Shown one piece after another: positions 19,102-30,137 of a stretch of 64,000 bases of DNA (its first letter is position 1; each line of letters opens with the position of its first letter). A model generated the notes under the pieces. That model saw only the letters and a program-made list of their open reading frames with translations, did no database searches and had not been told where the DNA came from. Source of the DNA: Sheuella amnicola (lineage in GTDB: Bacteria; Pseudomonadota; Gammaproteobacteria; Burkholderiales; Burkholderiaceae_B); NCBI RefSeq assembly GCF_010499255.1, contig NZ_JAAGRN010000005.1, positions 62,001 to 126,000 on the forward strand. The letters run 5' to 3'. A program made the translations under genes and the position numbers.

Positions 19102-20991
19102 ATGAAGCGTAAATTAGTCATTAGTGCCGGCGCACTTGCTGTCGTTTTTGCCGGCTATGCCGCAAGCAGTTGGTTATCGGGCTCACGAATCCAGTCGGAA
19201 ACAGAAACCATCATCGATGCCGCAAACAGCTATCTGACCAAACAGTGGCCGGATCAAGTTCTGCTCACTCAGACAAATTATGAACGCGGCATTTTTACAA
19301 GCCGGGTGACCCTCTCATTGTCATTTCCGACTGCAGAAAACACCAACCCAAAGCCCGAAATTATCTTTGTTAATGACATCAAACATGGCCCCTTGCCGAT
19401 TTCGGAGTTGATGAAAGGGCATTTCAATGTCATTGGTGCGTCGATTCAAACGACCATGGTGCGCAACCCCTTTACGGAAGAGCTGTTTAAATCTCTAAAT
19501 GGCCAATCCCTGATCCAGGGACATACGATTGTTGATCGCACTGGCCGTGCCAGACTTGACTGGACTGCCCGCCCGGTGGACTTAAACCAAAACAATGTTC
19601 GCTCGAGCTTTGGCGGAGCAAGCCTGAAAACCGAACTTGGCGCCAGATTGTCCTCGACACGTGGAGAGCTCGTACTCAACAACCTGAAAATATCCGATGA
19701 CCAATCCAGCCTCGAAATCCGGGATAGCCGAATCCATACCGATACAAAAAATGGGTCTTTCGATCTCAAACTAGGTTCGCACGGCGCCGATATTGGTAGC
19801 CTGACGGTCTCTTTACCTAAAGGCCTAAATCTCAAGGCCGAAAAAATCCAAAGCCGCTTTGAACTGAAAGAAAATGGTGCACTGGTCGATGGTTCGGCTC
19901 AGTACGAGGTCGGCGCGCTGTCGGTAAATAAAGTCGATCTTGGCGAACTCAAGTTCGCCGCTACATACGGCAATCTGGACGGAAAGGGATTAAAGTCGCT
20001 GATCGATTTATACGCCAACCTGATTTCGCGATCAATGAACAACCCGCAGGAGGCGGATCTCGTCAATGCATCGGATGTAAAACAATTCTGGCAGAGCTTG
20101 CATATCCTGTCCCAAGCGGCGCCAACCATACGCATCGCTCCAGTCTCATGGAAAACCAAGGATGGCACCAGTCAATTCGAGCTCAATGCCGCTTTCGGTC
20201 CTGCAAATGTCAAATCCAACGGTATCGGCTTGGCAAGCAACCCATTAACAAGCCTAGAAAGCACGCTTACGCTTTCACGTCCGATGATCTCCGCCCTCTT
20301 GATGCAATACATGCGAGCGACGGGATTGAGTGCCACACAAGCCAAATCGCGCTCGGATACGGAAATAAAAACCATGATGGATGCGGTTGCCCAATTTAAA
20401 GTCGGAAAGTTCGAGGGTGACAAGCTAACCGTTCACTTCGACTTCACGAAAGACAAATTCAAAATCAACGGACAGCAGATGTCTATTGATAAGATGTTCC
20501 AGTTTCTAGCGTCCGCGATTCCGTCCGCCTGGGTTGATGAAGAATCGACCAGACAGGAAAAACCGGATGAAACCGCCGAAATCAAACATCTCGATCCTTC
20601 TGTCCTAGCCTCGATATTGACAACATCGGATTACAACTTCGAGGAAACGAAAGACGATCAAGGCGATCCGGTACTCAAGATTCGTCCGGGCAGCACGGGT
20701 GCCGAAAAAATCGAATTTATCTTCATCGGATGCGCCACCGACCCAACCTGCGAAGATGTATTGTTGCGCGCCACATTCCTTCCAAACCGTCCGATCGCAT
20801 TAAAAATTGTCAACAACTGGAACTTGCGTAATCGATGGGCTCGCGCCTACGTCAACGACCAGCGCGAGGCAGTGATTGAAATGGATATCAGCGCCTACGG
20901 TGGGATAGGACGAGATGCAGTCGAAGCCATGGTAAACATGTTCTTCAAAATCGTTGGAGATTTTTCTAAAGATTTAAGCGATTCAAAATAG
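19102..20991 (+). CDS. YdgA-family (DUF945) protein
   Basis: A 629-residue protein with an N-terminal hydrophobic anchor or signal (residues 4-25) and a long, mostly beta-rich body. The opening SGSRIQSETETI, the NYERGIFTSRVTLSLSF segment and the INDIKHGPLP-like NDIKHGPLP motif are hallmarks of DUF945/YdgA. The family is periplasmic or membrane-anchored in gram-negatives and its function is not established. It begins 21 bases after folA, so it may be read through, and it ends at a palindromic terminator. Confidence 0.82.
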   Translation: MKRKLVISAGALAVVFAGYAASSWLSGSRIQSETETIIDAANSYLTKQWPDQVLLTQTNYERGIFTSRVTLSLSFPTAENTNPKPEIIFVNDIKHGPLPISELMKGHFNVIGASIQTTMVRNPFTEELFKSLNGQSLIQGHTIVDRTGRARLDWTARPVDLNQNNVRSSFGGASLKTELGARLSSTRGELVLNNLKISDDQSSLEIRDSRIHTDTKNGSFDLKLGSHGADIGSLTVSLPKGLNLKAEKIQSRFELKENGALVDGSAQYEVGALSVNKVDLGELKFAATYGNLDGKGLKSLIDLYANLISRSMNNPQEADLVNASDVKQFWQSLHILSQAAPTIRIAPVSWKTKDGTSQFELNAAFGPANVKSNGIGLASNPLTSLESTLTLSRPMISALLMQYMRATGLSATQAKSRSDTEIKTMMDAVAQFKVGKFEGDKLTVHFDFTKDKFKINGQQMSIDKMFQFLASAIPSAWVDEESTRQEKPDETAEIKHLDPSVLASILTTSDYNFEETKDDQGDPVLKIRPGSTGAEKIEFIFIGCATDPTCEDVLLRATFLPNRPIALKIVNNWNLRNRWARAYVNDQREAVIEMDISAYGGIGRDAVEAMVNMFFKIVGDFSKDLSDSK

Positions 20992-21010
20992 TCGATAGCT
21001 AAGCAAAAAA

Positions 21011-21046
21011 AGCCGCTAAATAAATTAATTTATTTAGCGGCTTTTT
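21011..21046. terminator. Bidirectional intrinsic terminator
   Basis: A perfect 32-base palindrome (21011-21042) with 15-bp arms around a TA centre is flanked by A on the left and T on the right. It lies between the stops of the converging DUF945 and gcvP genes and can serve both. Confidence 0.9.
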
Positions 21047-21088
21047 AGTAAGGCCTTTATGCCGATCGGTTAATCAGTCAATTGATTA

Positions 21089-23995
21089 TCAGACGTAAGC
21101 CTCGATCGGCAAACACGCGCACACCAGATTTCGGTCACCCCAGGCATTGTCCACACGACCAACCGGTGGCCAATACTTGTTGTCGCGCAAACCGGCAACC
21201 GGATAGGCGGCTTGTTGGCGCGGATAATCATGATGCCATTCTTCGGCCAACAACATCTGCGCGGTATGGGGCGCATTCTTCAGGACATTGTCTGTTTTAT
21301 CGCGCTCACCACGCTCGATTTGCGCAATTTCCTGACGGATCGAAATCATGGCGTCGATGAAACGATCGAGCTCCACGAGACTTTCCGATTCTGTAGGTTC
21401 GACCATCAAAGTACCCGCAACCGGAAAGCTCATGGTTGGCGCATGAAAACCATAATCCATCAGACGCTTGGCGATATCTTCGGCTGTGACGCCGGAGCTT
21501 TCTTTAATGTCATGAATATCGAGAATGCATTCATGGGCTACACGACCTTGGGTACCGGTATATAGCACGGGATAATGTGACTCGAGCCTGCGCGCAACGT
21601 AGTTTGCATTCAGGATCGCGATCTCGGTTGCGCGACGCAACCCATCGGCACCCATCAAGGCGATGTAAACCATCGAGATCGGCAAAATACTGGCTGACCC
21701 GAAGGGTGCGGCTGAAACAGGGCCCACGGGAACTTCTTCCGACAGGAAACCTTGCTCACCAACCACGCCCGGCAAATACGGAGCCAAATGCGATCTCACT
21801 GCAACGGGGCCCACACCCGGACCACCACCACCATGGGGAATACAGAAAGTCTTGTGCAAATTCAAATGTGATACGTCCGAACCGAACTTGCCCGGCTGCG
21901 CCACGCCAACCATTGCGTTCATGTTGGCACCGTCCATATACACTTGACCACCTGCCTGATGAATCATGTCGCAAATGGTCGTGACGGTTTCTTCGAACAC
22001 GCCGTGTGTTGAAGGATAGGTAATCATCAACGCGGCAAGGCGATCGCCGACCTTTTCGATTTTGGCTTTCAGGTCGACCACATCGACGTTTCCTTTCGCG
22101 TCGGAAGCAACAACGACAACCTCCATGCCGACCATATTGGCCGATGCGGGGTTGGTACCATGAGCCGAAGAGGGAATCAGGCAAACATCGCGTTGCGACT
22201 GACCGTTCGCACGGTGATAGGCACGAATTGCGAGCAGGCCCGCATACTCACCCTGCGCTCCGGAATTGGGCTGCAAACTGACGGCATCGTAACCGGTGAT
22301 TTCACAAAGTGCCTTGGACAGGCGATCGATCATGGCCTGATAGCCTCGCGTCTGATCCGAAGGTGCAAAAGGATGAATCAGCGCGAATTCCGGCCAAGTG
22401 ACCGGGATCATTTCCGCAGTCGCATTGAGTTTCATGGTGCACGATCCCAGCGGAATCATCGTGCGGTCAAGTGCCAAATCCTTATCGGACAACTTACGCA
22501 GATAGCGCAACATATCCGTCTCGGATTGAATGCTTGAAAATATCGGGTGCGACAAGATTGGGGACTTGCGCAACACCGAAGCGGGAACGCCCGGCAGGGC
22601 CGTACTTTGATTGGCCGTCAGATTCACCGCGGGAACGGGTTTAGCCATCACGTTTGCAAAGAGCCCGACAAGCTCGGATAAATCCTGCACGGTGACGGTT
22701 TCATCCAGAGACAACGCCACCTGGGTACCACCAACGATACGCAGGTTAATTTGCGCATGACGCGCTGCTTGCAGCAGTTGCGTGGTAAGCGCACCGGTGT
22801 CGAGCAATAACGTATCGAAGTATGTGTCGTTGACTACGTTCACACCCACCGATTTCAAAGCGTCGCGCAACGCAGCCGTCGATAAATGAACGCGACGGGC
22901 AATCGCGACAATACCCTTGGGGCCATGCCATAGCGCGTACATGCTGGCCATGACCGCAAGCAGTACCTGCGCCGTGCAGATATTCGAGGTGGCCTTTTCG
23001 CGGCGAATGTGTTGCTCGCGCGTTTGCAACGCAAGTCGCAATGCCGTATTGCCTTGGGCATCTTTCGACACCCCGACCAAGCGACCGGGCATGTTGCGCT
23101 TGAAACTGTCTTTACAGGACATGAAACCCGCATGCGGGCCACCGAAGCCGAACGGAACGCCAAATCGTTGCGCCGATCCGATCGCGATATCGGCACCCCA
23201 GTGTCCGGGAGGTTCGAGCAAAGCAAGCGCAAGCAGATCTGTCGCGCAAGCCACCACGCCACCCTTAGCATGGATCTCTTCGGTCAATGCGCGGTAATCG
23301 ACAACACCGCCCAGGGAATGCGGATATTGAACCAGCAGTCCGAAACAATCCGGCACGCCTTGTGCCTCATCACCAACCACCACGTCGATATCCAGGCCAT
23401 CCGCACGCGTGCGAATCACCTCAATCGTCTGGGGATGGCAATGGCTTGAGACAAAAAACACTTTGCTTTTCGATTGCGAGGCGCGTCTAGCCAGCGTCAT
23501 CGCCTCTGCCGCGGCCGTTCCCTCATCCAGGAGGGAGGCATTGGCAATATCCAGTCCGGTCAAGTCGGCCACCATGGTCTGATAGTTCAGTATGGCTTCG
23601 AGACGACCTTGCGAAATCTCGGGCTGGTAGGGCGTGTAGGCGGTATACCAGGCAGGGTTTTCAAGGATGTTGCGCAAAATCACATTCGGTGTGTGCGTAC
23701 CGTAATAACCTTGACCGATGTAATTGCGAAACACCTTGTTCTGGCTCGCAATTTCACGCAGCTCATTCAACACATCCGCTTCATCGCGTGGACCGGGCAG
23801 ATTCAACGGGCCCGACATACGGATGTTGGCCGGAACGACCTCTTGCATCAGCGTCTCGATACTGCTTGCGCCAACCGCTTTAAGCATTTTCTGTTGATCC
23901 TGGAGTCCGGGACCGATGTGGCGAGGGATAAACGCTTCGGACGTATCGAAAGCCGAACCGCGGGGTGCTTGAGGAATGGAAGAATGAGACATCAT
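21089..23995 (-). CDS. gcvP: Glycine dehydrogenase (decarboxylating), P-protein
   Basis: PLP enzyme of the glycine cleavage system. It decarboxylates glycine and loads the aminomethyl group on GcvH lipoate. The protein is about 968 residues, the normal fused (alpha plus beta) form. The N-terminal half starts with RHIGPG, and the C-terminal half has the PLP-lysine block [15 protein letters not shown]. The start is taken at the ATG-ATG pair at 23995, preceded by AAGGCGG; longer readings would run back into gcvH. It is the last gene of gcvT-gcvH-gcvP, 7 bases after gcvH. Confidence 0.97.
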   Translation of the reverse strand: MMSHSSIPQAPRGSAFDTSEAFIPRHIGPGLQDQQKMLKAVGASSIETLMQEVVPANIRMSGPLNLPGPRDEADVLNELREIASQNKVFRNYIGQGYYGTHTPNVILRNILENPAWYTAYTPYQPEISQGRLEAILNYQTMVADLTGLDIANASLLDEGTAAAEAMTLARRASQSKSKVFFVSSHCHPQTIEVIRTRADGLDIDVVVGDEAQGVPDCFGLLVQYPHSLGGVVDYRALTEEIHAKGGVVACATDLLALALLEPPGHWGADIAIGSAQRFGVPFGFGGPHAGFMSCKDSFKRNMPGRLVGVSKDAQGNTALRLALQTREQHIRREKATSNICTAQVLLAVMASMYALWHGPKGIVAIARRVHLSTAALRDALKSVGVNVVNDTYFDTLLLDTGALTTQLLQAARHAQINLRIVGGTQVALSLDETVTVQDLSELVGLFANVMAKPVPAVNLTANQSTALPGVPASVLRKSPILSHPIFSSIQSETDMLRYLRKLSDKDLALDRTMIPLGSCTMKLNATAEMIPVTWPEFALIHPFAPSDQTRGYQAMIDRLSKALCEITGYDAVSLQPNSGAQGEYAGLLAIRAYHRANGQSQRDVCLIPSSAHGTNPASANMVGMEVVVVASDAKGNVDVVDLKAKIEKVGDRLAALMITYPSTHGVFEETVTTICDMIHQAGGQVYMDGANMNAMVGVAQPGKFGSDVSHLNLHKTFCIPHGGGGPGVGPVAVRSHLAPYLPGVVGEQGFLSEEVPVGPVSAAPFGSASILPISMVYIALMGADGLRRATEIAILNANYVARRLESHYPVLYTGTQGRVAHECILDIHDIKESSGVTAEDIAKRLMDYGFHAPTMSFPVAGTLMVEPTESESLVELDRFIDAMISIRQEIAQIERGERDKTDNVLKNAPHTAQMLLAEEWHHDYPRQQAAYPVAGLRDNKYWPPVGRVDNAWGDRNLVCACLPIEAYV

Positions 23996-24002
23996 GACCG
24001 CC

Positions 24003-24383
24003 TTAACCTGCATCCGCAACGCGCTGGTAGCCATCGGCATCCAGCAAGCCATTGATATCCGCTGCGTTAACAGGTTTGATCTTGAAAATCCAGGTACCGT
24101 AAGGATCGCTATTGATCTGATCCGGCGCATCGTTCAGGGATTCATTGAATGCGACGATTTCGCCGGCAACAGGGGCATAGATGTCGGACGCGGCTTTTAC
24201 CGATTCGACCACGCCAGCGGTTTCGGCGGCTGCAAGATTTGCGCCGACGCGCACATCACCCACAAATACCAGATCACCGAGTTGTTCCTGCGCCGGGCCG
24301 GTGATGCCAACTTGCATGACATCGCCATCAGCCTTGATCCATTCGTGGCTGCTGACATACTTACGATCGTTAGGAATGCTCAT
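24003..24383 (-). CDS. gcvH: Glycine cleavage system H protein
   Basis: Lipoyl carrier that shuttles the aminomethyl intermediate between P, T and L proteins. It is 126 residues. The lipoylation region [20 protein letters not shown] places the modified lysine in ESVKA. The YVSSHEWIK start is typical. It sits between gcvT and gcvP under the same riboswitch. The L protein gene is not in the window. Confidence 0.97.
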   Translation of the reverse strand: MSIPNDRKYVSSHEWIKADGDVMQVGITGPAQEQLGDLVFVGDVRVGANLAAAETAGVVESVKAASDIYAPVAGEIVAFNESLNDAPDQINSDPYGTWIFKIKPVNAADINGLLDADGYQRVADAG

Positions 24384-24425
24384 GTTAAGTCTCCAGAAAA
24401 TTCATTGCTATTGAAAATGATGGTG

Positions 24426-25523
24426 TCAACCGTGTTGAACAGGCTGTCCATTGCGAACAAAAGGCAGTTTGCAAACCCGGGCTGGAACCCACTTGCCCCG
24501 AATATCGATTTCGACTGTATCGCCTACCGTCACGCCTTGAGGCAAACGGGCAAATCCGATTGAATATCCCAGTGTCGGCGACATCGTGCCGCTGGTGACT
24601 TCGCCCATGCCCTGCGCGCAACGTACGGCCATGTGCGCACGCATCACGCCACGCTCAAGCAACTGTAGGCCGATAAATACCTTGGGATCGGCAAACTGCT
24701 CGATGGCATCGCGACCGATAAAGCGACGATCTGTATCCTTGAGCGAAACAGTCCAGGTCAAACCGGCCTGATTTGGATGAATCAACTCATCCATGTCCTG
24801 ACCATACAAATTCATGCCGGCTTCCAGACGCAGCGTATCGCGCGCACCAAGGCCACAGGGCTGAACGGACTGCGCAACCAAGTCATGCCAGAGCTTGGCA
24901 ACCTGATCTGCCGGCACAACGATTTCAAAACCATCCTCACCCGTATATCCCGTACGAGCCACCATGGCATCAGGCAGAATCGCCGCGCTAAATGGAATCA
25001 GGGATTCGGTCGATGCACGCCAAGCCGGACGCGCGGCCCAAACTTTCTCTCGCGCCTGGGGGCCCTGCACGGCAACCATCGCCAGATCACGACGGGGCGT
25101 CACCTTGACATCGAATTTTTTAGAGGTCGCCACACGCTGCATCCAGGCAATGTCTTTATCAGCCGTGCCTGCATTCACAACCAACCGCCACTGGGTAGAC
25201 GTGAAGAAATAAATAATCAGATCGTCAATCACCCCACCCTGCGGATTGAGCATGCAGGAATACAAGGCGCGGCCGGGACTCGTCAGCCTGGAGACATCAT
25301 TGGCAACCAGCAAACGTAAAAAGGCAGTTGCATCCGGTCCTTCAACATCGACGTTCAGCATGTGCGAGACATCGAAAATACCTGCTGCGCGTCGCACAGC
25401 ATGATGCTCCTCGATCTGGGAGCCGTAATTGACAGGCATATCCCATCCGCCAAAGTCGACCATGCGCGCACCGGCGGCAACATGGACATCGGCAAGGGGG
25501 GTACGTTTGAGAGCATCAGACAT
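24426..25523 (-). CDS. gcvT: Glycine cleavage system aminomethyltransferase, T protein
   Basis: Transfers the methylene group from GcvH to tetrahydrofolate and releases ammonia. From the ATG at 25523 it has 365 residues. Typical elements are the early [14 protein letters not shown] and GIFDVSHM blocks, [11 protein letters not shown] for folate binding, and [25 protein letters not shown] start further upstream would enter the riboswitch expression region and is not favoured. It is first in the gcv operon, just behind a tandem glycine riboswitch. Confidence 0.97.
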   Translation of the reverse strand: MSDALKRTPLADVHVAAGARMVDFGGWDMPVNYGSQIEEHHAVRRAAGIFDVSHMLNVDVEGPDATAFLRLLVANDVSRLTSPGRALYSCMLNPQGGVIDDLIIYFFTSTQWRLVVNAGTADKDIAWMQRVATSKKFDVKVTPRRDLAMVAVQGPQAREKVWAARPAWRASTESLIPFSAAILPDAMVARTGYTGEDGFEIVVPADQVAKLWHDLVAQSVQPCGLGARDTLRLEAGMNLYGQDMDELIHPNQAGLTWTVSLKDTDRRFIGRDAIEQFADPKVFIGLQLLERGVMRAHMAVRCAQGMGEVTSGTMSPTLGYSIGFARLPQGVTVGDTVEIDIRGKWVPARVCKLPFVRNGQPVQHG

Positions 25524-25600
25524 CAGGCGACTCCAGCAAGGACAATGGGATAAGGGCAAAAGACAAGCAGCTCATGCATTGCATGCGCAACCAGCTATGC

Positions 25601-25824
25601 GCCCCTCTGTCCTTTTGCCTGAGAGTTGCCCCGCAAAACTTTGCGGGTGTGCACCTTCGGCGCCCGTGGTGACCTAAAGGTCGCGGGTCTCTCCAGAGTG
25701 CCATGCCGGTGTATGCGGGAGATAAACCGGTACGTATTGCGGTATAGGGGGCCTGAGCGATTCCGGGCGAATTGCGCCTTCGGCGGCAAACCTTTAAAGG
25801 TATGCACTCTCCCGCAACATGTAT
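25601..25824 (-). promoter_or_regulatory. Tandem glycine riboswitch
   Basis: Two glycine aptamers in series on the minus strand. The first (near 25822-25740) has GGGAGAGTGCATACC, then CCGCCGAAGGCGCAA and GCTCAGGCCCC. The second (near 25700-25601) has GGAGAGACC, GGCGCCGAAGGTGCAC and the hallmark CTCTCAGGCAAAAGGACAG. These conserved cores define the family, which binds glycine cooperatively and usually turns on gcv genes when glycine is plentiful. About 75 bases separate it from the gcvT start, room for an expression platform. Confidence 0.95.
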
Positions 25825-25837
25825 TCACAGCAATGCC

Positions 25838-25867
25838 AGCATAACGCGAAACCGCCTTTTATATCAA
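25838..25867 (-). promoter_or_regulatory. Predicted promoter of the riboswitch-gcv operon
   Basis: On the minus strand, TTGATA (25867-25862) and TATGCT (25843-25838) are 18 bases apart. The expected start point, near 25831, falls just before the first glycine aptamer. Confidence 0.55.
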
Positions 25868-25936
25868 CCTGTTATTCGTTTCGTGCCGGATAAGATCAAA
25901 CTGTCTCGACCGCTAGCGGGGTGTAAGGCAAAGATT

Positions 25937-27145
25937 TTAAAGACTTCGCCCGCAGGCTACACCTGACGACCAGGCCCACTGAAAGTTATAGCCGCCAAGC
26001 CAGCCTGTGACATCCACCACTTCACCAATGAAATAAAGCCCCTGAACAGATTTTGCCTGCATAGAACGCTGATCCAGCCCTTTCGTGTCGACACCACCTC
26101 GCATCACCTCGGCTTTCTTGTAACCTGCTGTACCGTTCGGAATAATCGACCACGCTTGTATGCGCTGTCCCAGGTCCTTCAAAAATCGATCCGGTGCATC
26201 GGCCAGCCTCTTTGCAGCATCTTCGCCCAGCCATTGCTCAGCCAGGCGCTTGGGCCACAAGGTTCCGAGAAAAGTGCCCAACTGCTGGCGACTGCCGGAC
26301 TTGGCCTCAATTAGCATGGCTGCCATCTCCTGACCGGGAGCCAAATCAAGCACAATTGGCTCGCCAGGCTGCCAATAACTGGAAATCTGCAAAATCCCCG
26401 GACCGGATAGGCCACGATGAGTGAACAAGACATCCTCTAAAAATGATTGAGTCTTTTTCCCTACTCCTGTCGAAATGCCGGCCTCGATCGCCAAGCCGGA
26501 AAGTTCGGCAAATGGCAACCATGTCGAGGTCTCGAATGTCAGCGGTACAAGCGCTGGTCGAGGTTCGATGACCTTCAAGCCAAACTGGCGGGCGACTTTC
26601 AAGCCAAAATCCGTCGCTCCCAGCTGAGGAATCGCCAATCCTCCCGTTGCAATGACGAGATTGGATGCATGAATAGGCCCTTGATCGGTTGCCAGTCTGT
26701 ACTCTACGCCTTGGTTCGTTTCAGCACGCACAATTTCAGTAACTGCGCATGGCATGCACCAGTCCACGCCACCTTGATCACATTCGCGACGAAGCATCTC
26801 GATGATGTCCTCGCTACTGTGATCACAAAACAATTGACCCCGGTGTTTTTCATGCCAGGCAATGCCGTGACGCTTAATCAGCGCAAGAAAATCATCCGGT
26901 CCGTATCCCGCCAGTGCGGATCTGGCAAAGTGCGGATTAGCGGAGATGAAATTTTCCTGGGTGACGCGTCGATTTGTGAAATTGCATCGACCGCCTCCGG
27001 AAATTCTGATCTTTTCGGCGAGTTTCTCCGCGTGATCGATCAGAACAACCTTACGTCCTCGCTGCGCAGCCACTGCTGCGCACATCATGCCTGCGGCACC
27101 GGCTCCGATCACCACGACATCGACATGCCGCATGATCAATGACAC
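25937..27145 (-). CDS. NAD(P)/FAD-dependent oxidoreductase, HI0933/BaiN family
   Basis: 402 residues. The N-terminal FAD loop is VVVIGAGAAGMMCAAVAAQRG, shown here by VIGAGAAG and GRKVVLIDHAEKLAEKIRISGGGRCNFTN, the latter the family signature around GGGRCN. The C-terminus GGYNFQWAWSSG closes the FAD site. The family is widespread; the catalytic role of the proteobacterial members is unsettled. Its stop lies about 70 bases before the riboswitch promoter, so it is probably a separate unit from gcv. Confidence 0.85.
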   Translation of the reverse strand: MSLIMRHVDVVVIGAGAAGMMCAAVAAQRGRKVVLIDHAEKLAEKIRISGGGRCNFTNRRVTQENFISANPHFARSALAGYGPDDFLALIKRHGIAWHEKHRGQLFCDHSSEDIIEMLRRECDQGGVDWCMPCAVTEIVRAETNQGVEYRLATDQGPIHASNLVIATGGLAIPQLGATDFGLKVARQFGLKVIEPRPALVPLTFETSTWLPFAELSGLAIEAGISTGVGKKTQSFLEDVLFTHRGLSGPGILQISSYWQPGEPIVLDLAPGQEMAAMLIEAKSGSRQQLGTFLGTLWPKRLAEQWLGEDAAKRLADAPDRFLKDLGQRIQAWSIIPNGTAGYKKAEVMRGGVDTKGLDQRSMQAKSVQGLYFIGEVVDVTGWLGGYNFQWAWSSGVACGRSL

Positions 27146-27167
27146 CTCATGCAGAGCGTGGCCACCC

Positions 27168-29429
27168 TCATTCTTCGATCAGGCAGTCGACGTAGTAGCG
27201 CTTTTCGCCATTGGGCAACTCATCGATCGCCAAACCATGGATGTAGGTTTCGAAAGCCGGAAACTTCTCGTTGAACGAACGTGCAAACTGAAGGTACTGA
27301 ACGATTGTCTTGTTAAATCGCTCTCCGGGAATCAGCAGAGGAATGCCGGGTGGATACGGGGTCAGCAAAACACCCGTGACACGACCTTCAAGCTGATCAA
27401 TCGATACACGCTCGACCTGGCGGTGCGCCATTTTGGCAAAAGCATCCGATGGTTTCAGGGCAGGAACCATATCGCTGAGATACATCTCAGTCGTCAATTT
27501 AGCGACATCGTGCTGCCGATATTCCTCATGAATCATTTGGCAAAGATCGCGCAATCCCATCTTTTCATACCGGCGATGATCTTTGCAGAAATCAGGCAGG
27601 ATTCTCCAGAGTGGCTGGTTGCGATCGTAATCATCCTTGAACTGCTGCAATGCGGTCAGAAGCGTATTCCAGCGCCCTTTAGTGATGCCAATCGTGAACA
27701 TGATGAAAAACGAGTACAGGCCGGTTTTTTCGACCACCACGCCATGCTCAGTCAAAAACTTCGATACGAGTGCGGCAGGGATACCGGTTTCGCTAAACGT
27801 TCCGGACATATCCAGTCCAGGCGTCACGATGGTCGCCTTGATCGGATCCAGCATATTGAATCCTTCGGCCAGATCCCCGAAACCGTGCCAGTGATCGTTC
27901 GCTTCAAGAATCCAGTCCGACTGCTGGCCAATGCCTTCAGTCACCAGATGGTCCGGTCCCCAGACGGAGAACCACCAGTCGTCGTCACCATATTCGAGAT
28001 CGACCTTGCGCATCGCGCGACGGAAGTCCATGGCTTCGCGAATACTTTCTTCAACCAGCGCCGTTCCGCCCGGCGCTTCCATCATCGCTGCAGCCACATC
28101 GCACGATGCAATGATCGAATACTGCGGCGACGTTGATGTATGCATCAAATACGCCTCATTGAAGATATTGCGATCCAGTTTACGGGTTTCGGGTTCTTGC
28201 ACAATGATTTGCGAAGCCTGCGAAATTCCGGCAAGCAGCTTGTGAGTCGAATGCGTTGCAAACACCATCGATGTACGGCTACGGGGACGATTCTGTCCAA
28301 TCGCATGCATGTCCTGATAGAACTCATGAAATGCAGCATGCGGCAACCAGGCTTCATCAAAATGCAAAGTGTCGATCGCGTCACCGAGCTTTTCTTTGAT
28401 CATCTCGACGTTGTAAATCACTCCGTCGTAGGTGCTTTGAGTCAAAGTCAAAATACGAAGCTTCTTGTCTTTGATGTTGCGCGCAAATGGGTTGGCTTCA
28501 ATTTTTTTCTTGATGTTTTCAAGATCGAATTCGCTTAGCGGAATCGGGCCGATGATCCCCATATGATTACGCGTTGGGCGCAAAAATACAGGAATAGCGC
28601 CCGTCATTGTGATCGCATGCAGAATCGACTTGTGGCAGTTGCGATCCACCACAACGATATCGTCGGCGGCAACGTTCGCATGCCAGACAACCTTGTTGGA
28701 AGTGGATGTGCCGTTGGTCACGAAAAAGCAATGATCGGCATGGAAAATACGCGCAGCATTCAACTCGGATTCAGCCACAGGGCCGGTGTGATCGAGCAGT
28801 TGTCCCAATTCTTCCACGGCGTTACACACATCCGCGCGGAGCATGTTTTCACCAAAAAACTGATGAAACATCTGACCGATCGGACTCTTCAAGAAGGCAA
28901 CGCCGCCCGAGTGGCCCGGACAGTGCCAGGAATAGGAGCCGTCCTGGGCGTACTTGACCAATTCTCGGAAGAACGGTGGTGGCAAGCTATCCACATAGCT
29001 TTTGGCCTCGCGAATGATGTGACGCGCAACGAACTCCGGCGTATCTTCGAACATATGGATAAAACCATGCAATTCGCGCAGGATGTCATTAGGGATATGT
29101 TCAGAAGTCCGCGTTTCGCCATAAAGATAAATCGGAATGTCCGCGTTGCGAAACCTTAGCTCACCGATGAATGTGCGCAAGTTCTGAATCGCGCTTGCAA
29201 CATCTTCTGGTGAATCGACATCAAACTCCTCATCATCGATCGAGAGAATGAATGCACTGGCTCGACTTTGCTGCTGTGCAAACGAACTCAGGTCGCCATA
29301 GCTGGTGACACCGATCACCTCCATGCCTTCGGCCTCGATCGCGGATGCCAGCGCTCGAACACCTAAACCTGAAGCGTTCTCGGAACGGTAGTCTTCGTCG
29401 ATGATGAATATGGGGAAACGAAATTTCAC
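27168..29429 (-). CDS. Lysine/ornithine/arginine decarboxylase (fold-I, AAT-like)
   Basis: A 753-residue PLP decarboxylase with three parts. First is an N-terminal wing domain with an atypical receiver-like fold (to about residue 130). Second is the PLP core, with the lysine in ATHSTHKLLAGISQAS and FDEAWLPHAAFHEFY upstream. Third is the C-terminal Orn/Lys/Arg decarboxylase domain. Family members make cadaverine, putrescine or agmatine, for acid resistance or polyamine supply. The sequence alone does not decide between the three substrates. No antiporter (CadB/AdiC/PotE) is adjacent, which favours a biosynthetic over an acid-stress role (inference). Confidence 0.9.
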   Translation of the reverse strand: MKFRFPIFIIDEDYRSENASGLGVRALASAIEAEGMEVIGVTSYGDLSSFAQQQSRASAFILSIDDEEFDVDSPEDVASAIQNLRTFIGELRFRNADIPIYLYGETRTSEHIPNDILRELHGFIHMFEDTPEFVARHIIREAKSYVDSLPPPFFRELVKYAQDGSYSWHCPGHSGGVAFLKSPIGQMFHQFFGENMLRADVCNAVEELGQLLDHTGPVAESELNAARIFHADHCFFVTNGTSTSNKVVWHANVAADDIVVVDRNCHKSILHAITMTGAIPVFLRPTRNHMGIIGPIPLSEFDLENIKKKIEANPFARNIKDKKLRILTLTQSTYDGVIYNVEMIKEKLGDAIDTLHFDEAWLPHAAFHEFYQDMHAIGQNRPRSRTSMVFATHSTHKLLAGISQASQIIVQEPETRKLDRNIFNEAYLMHTSTSPQYSIIASCDVAAAMMEAPGGTALVEESIREAMDFRRAMRKVDLEYGDDDWWFSVWGPDHLVTEGIGQQSDWILEANDHWHGFGDLAEGFNMLDPIKATIVTPGLDMSGTFSETGIPAALVSKFLTEHGVVVEKTGLYSFFIMFTIGITKGRWNTLLTALQQFKDDYDRNQPLWRILPDFCKDHRRYEKMGLRDLCQMIHEEYRQHDVAKLTTEMYLSDMVPALKPSDAFAKMAHRQVERVSIDQLEGRVTGVLLTPYPPGIPLLIPGERFNKTIVQYLQFARSFNEKFPAFETYIHGLAIDELPNGEKRYYVDCLIEE

Positions 29430-29512
29430 GGCAATGGCTCCGCAAATGGGCTATGAGTGGAATCGGTCGAGTATAGGAGCCGATTGCGCAAATTTGATGA
29501 CTGTTATGGGAA

Positions 29513-30079
29513 TCAGGTACGCGGCAGCGTCACGCCCTGTTGCCCCTGATACTTGCCGCCACGATCCTTGTAGGATGTCGCGCAGACTTCATCGCTTTCG
29601 AAAAACAGCATCTGCGCGCAACCTTCGCCGGCATAGATTTTGGCCGGCAACGGTGTCGTATTCGAGAATTCTAGCGTCACATGTCCTTCCCACTCGGGCT
29701 CAAGTGGGGTCACATTGACGATGATGCCGCAGCGGGCATAGGTGCTTTTACCCAGGCAAACCGTCAAGACGCTTCGGGGGATGCGGAAATATTCGACCGT
29801 ACGCGCCAGCGCGAACGAATTGGGCGGAATGATGCAGATATCGCCTTGGAAATCGACAAAAGATTTTTCGTCAAAATTCTTGGGGTCGACGATGGTCGAA
29901 TTGATGTTGGTGAAAATCTTGAACTCGTTAGCGCAACGGACATCGTAGCCATAGCTGCTCGTGCCATAACTGACGATTTTTCCGTTTTCGTTCGACCGAA
30001 CCTGGCCCGGCTCGAAGGGCTCGATCATGCCTGCGGTTTGTGCCTGACGGCGGATCCAGTGGTCGCTTTTAATGCTCAT
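29513..30079 (-). CDS. dcd: dCTP deaminase
   Basis: Deaminates dCTP to dUTP, supplying dUMP for ThyA. 188 residues. [13 protein letters not shown], the active-site region [18 protein letters not shown] and the C-terminal [11 protein letters not shown] are conserved. A trimeric dUTPase-like fold is expected. It follows mrp on the same strand by about 58 bases. Confidence 0.97.
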   Translation of the reverse strand: MSIKSDHWIRRQAQTAGMIEPFEPGQVRSNENGKIVSYGTSSYGYDVRCANEFKIFTNINSTIVDPKNFDEKSFVDFQGDICIIPPNSFALARTVEYFRIPRSVLTVCLGKSTYARCGIIVNVTPLEPEWEGHVTLEFSNTTPLPAKIYAGEGCAQMLFFESDEVCATSYKDRGGKYQGQQGVTLPRT

Positions 30080-30137
30080 GGCTCAAGGTTCTCAATTCGT
30101 AAGTCAAGAGCGCGAATTTTACCCCCTGTCAGGAGGA

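Noticed and set aside
23474-24055. Plus-strand open frame across the gcvP start
   Set aside because: Shadow of gcvP and gcvH; no ribosome site or motif.
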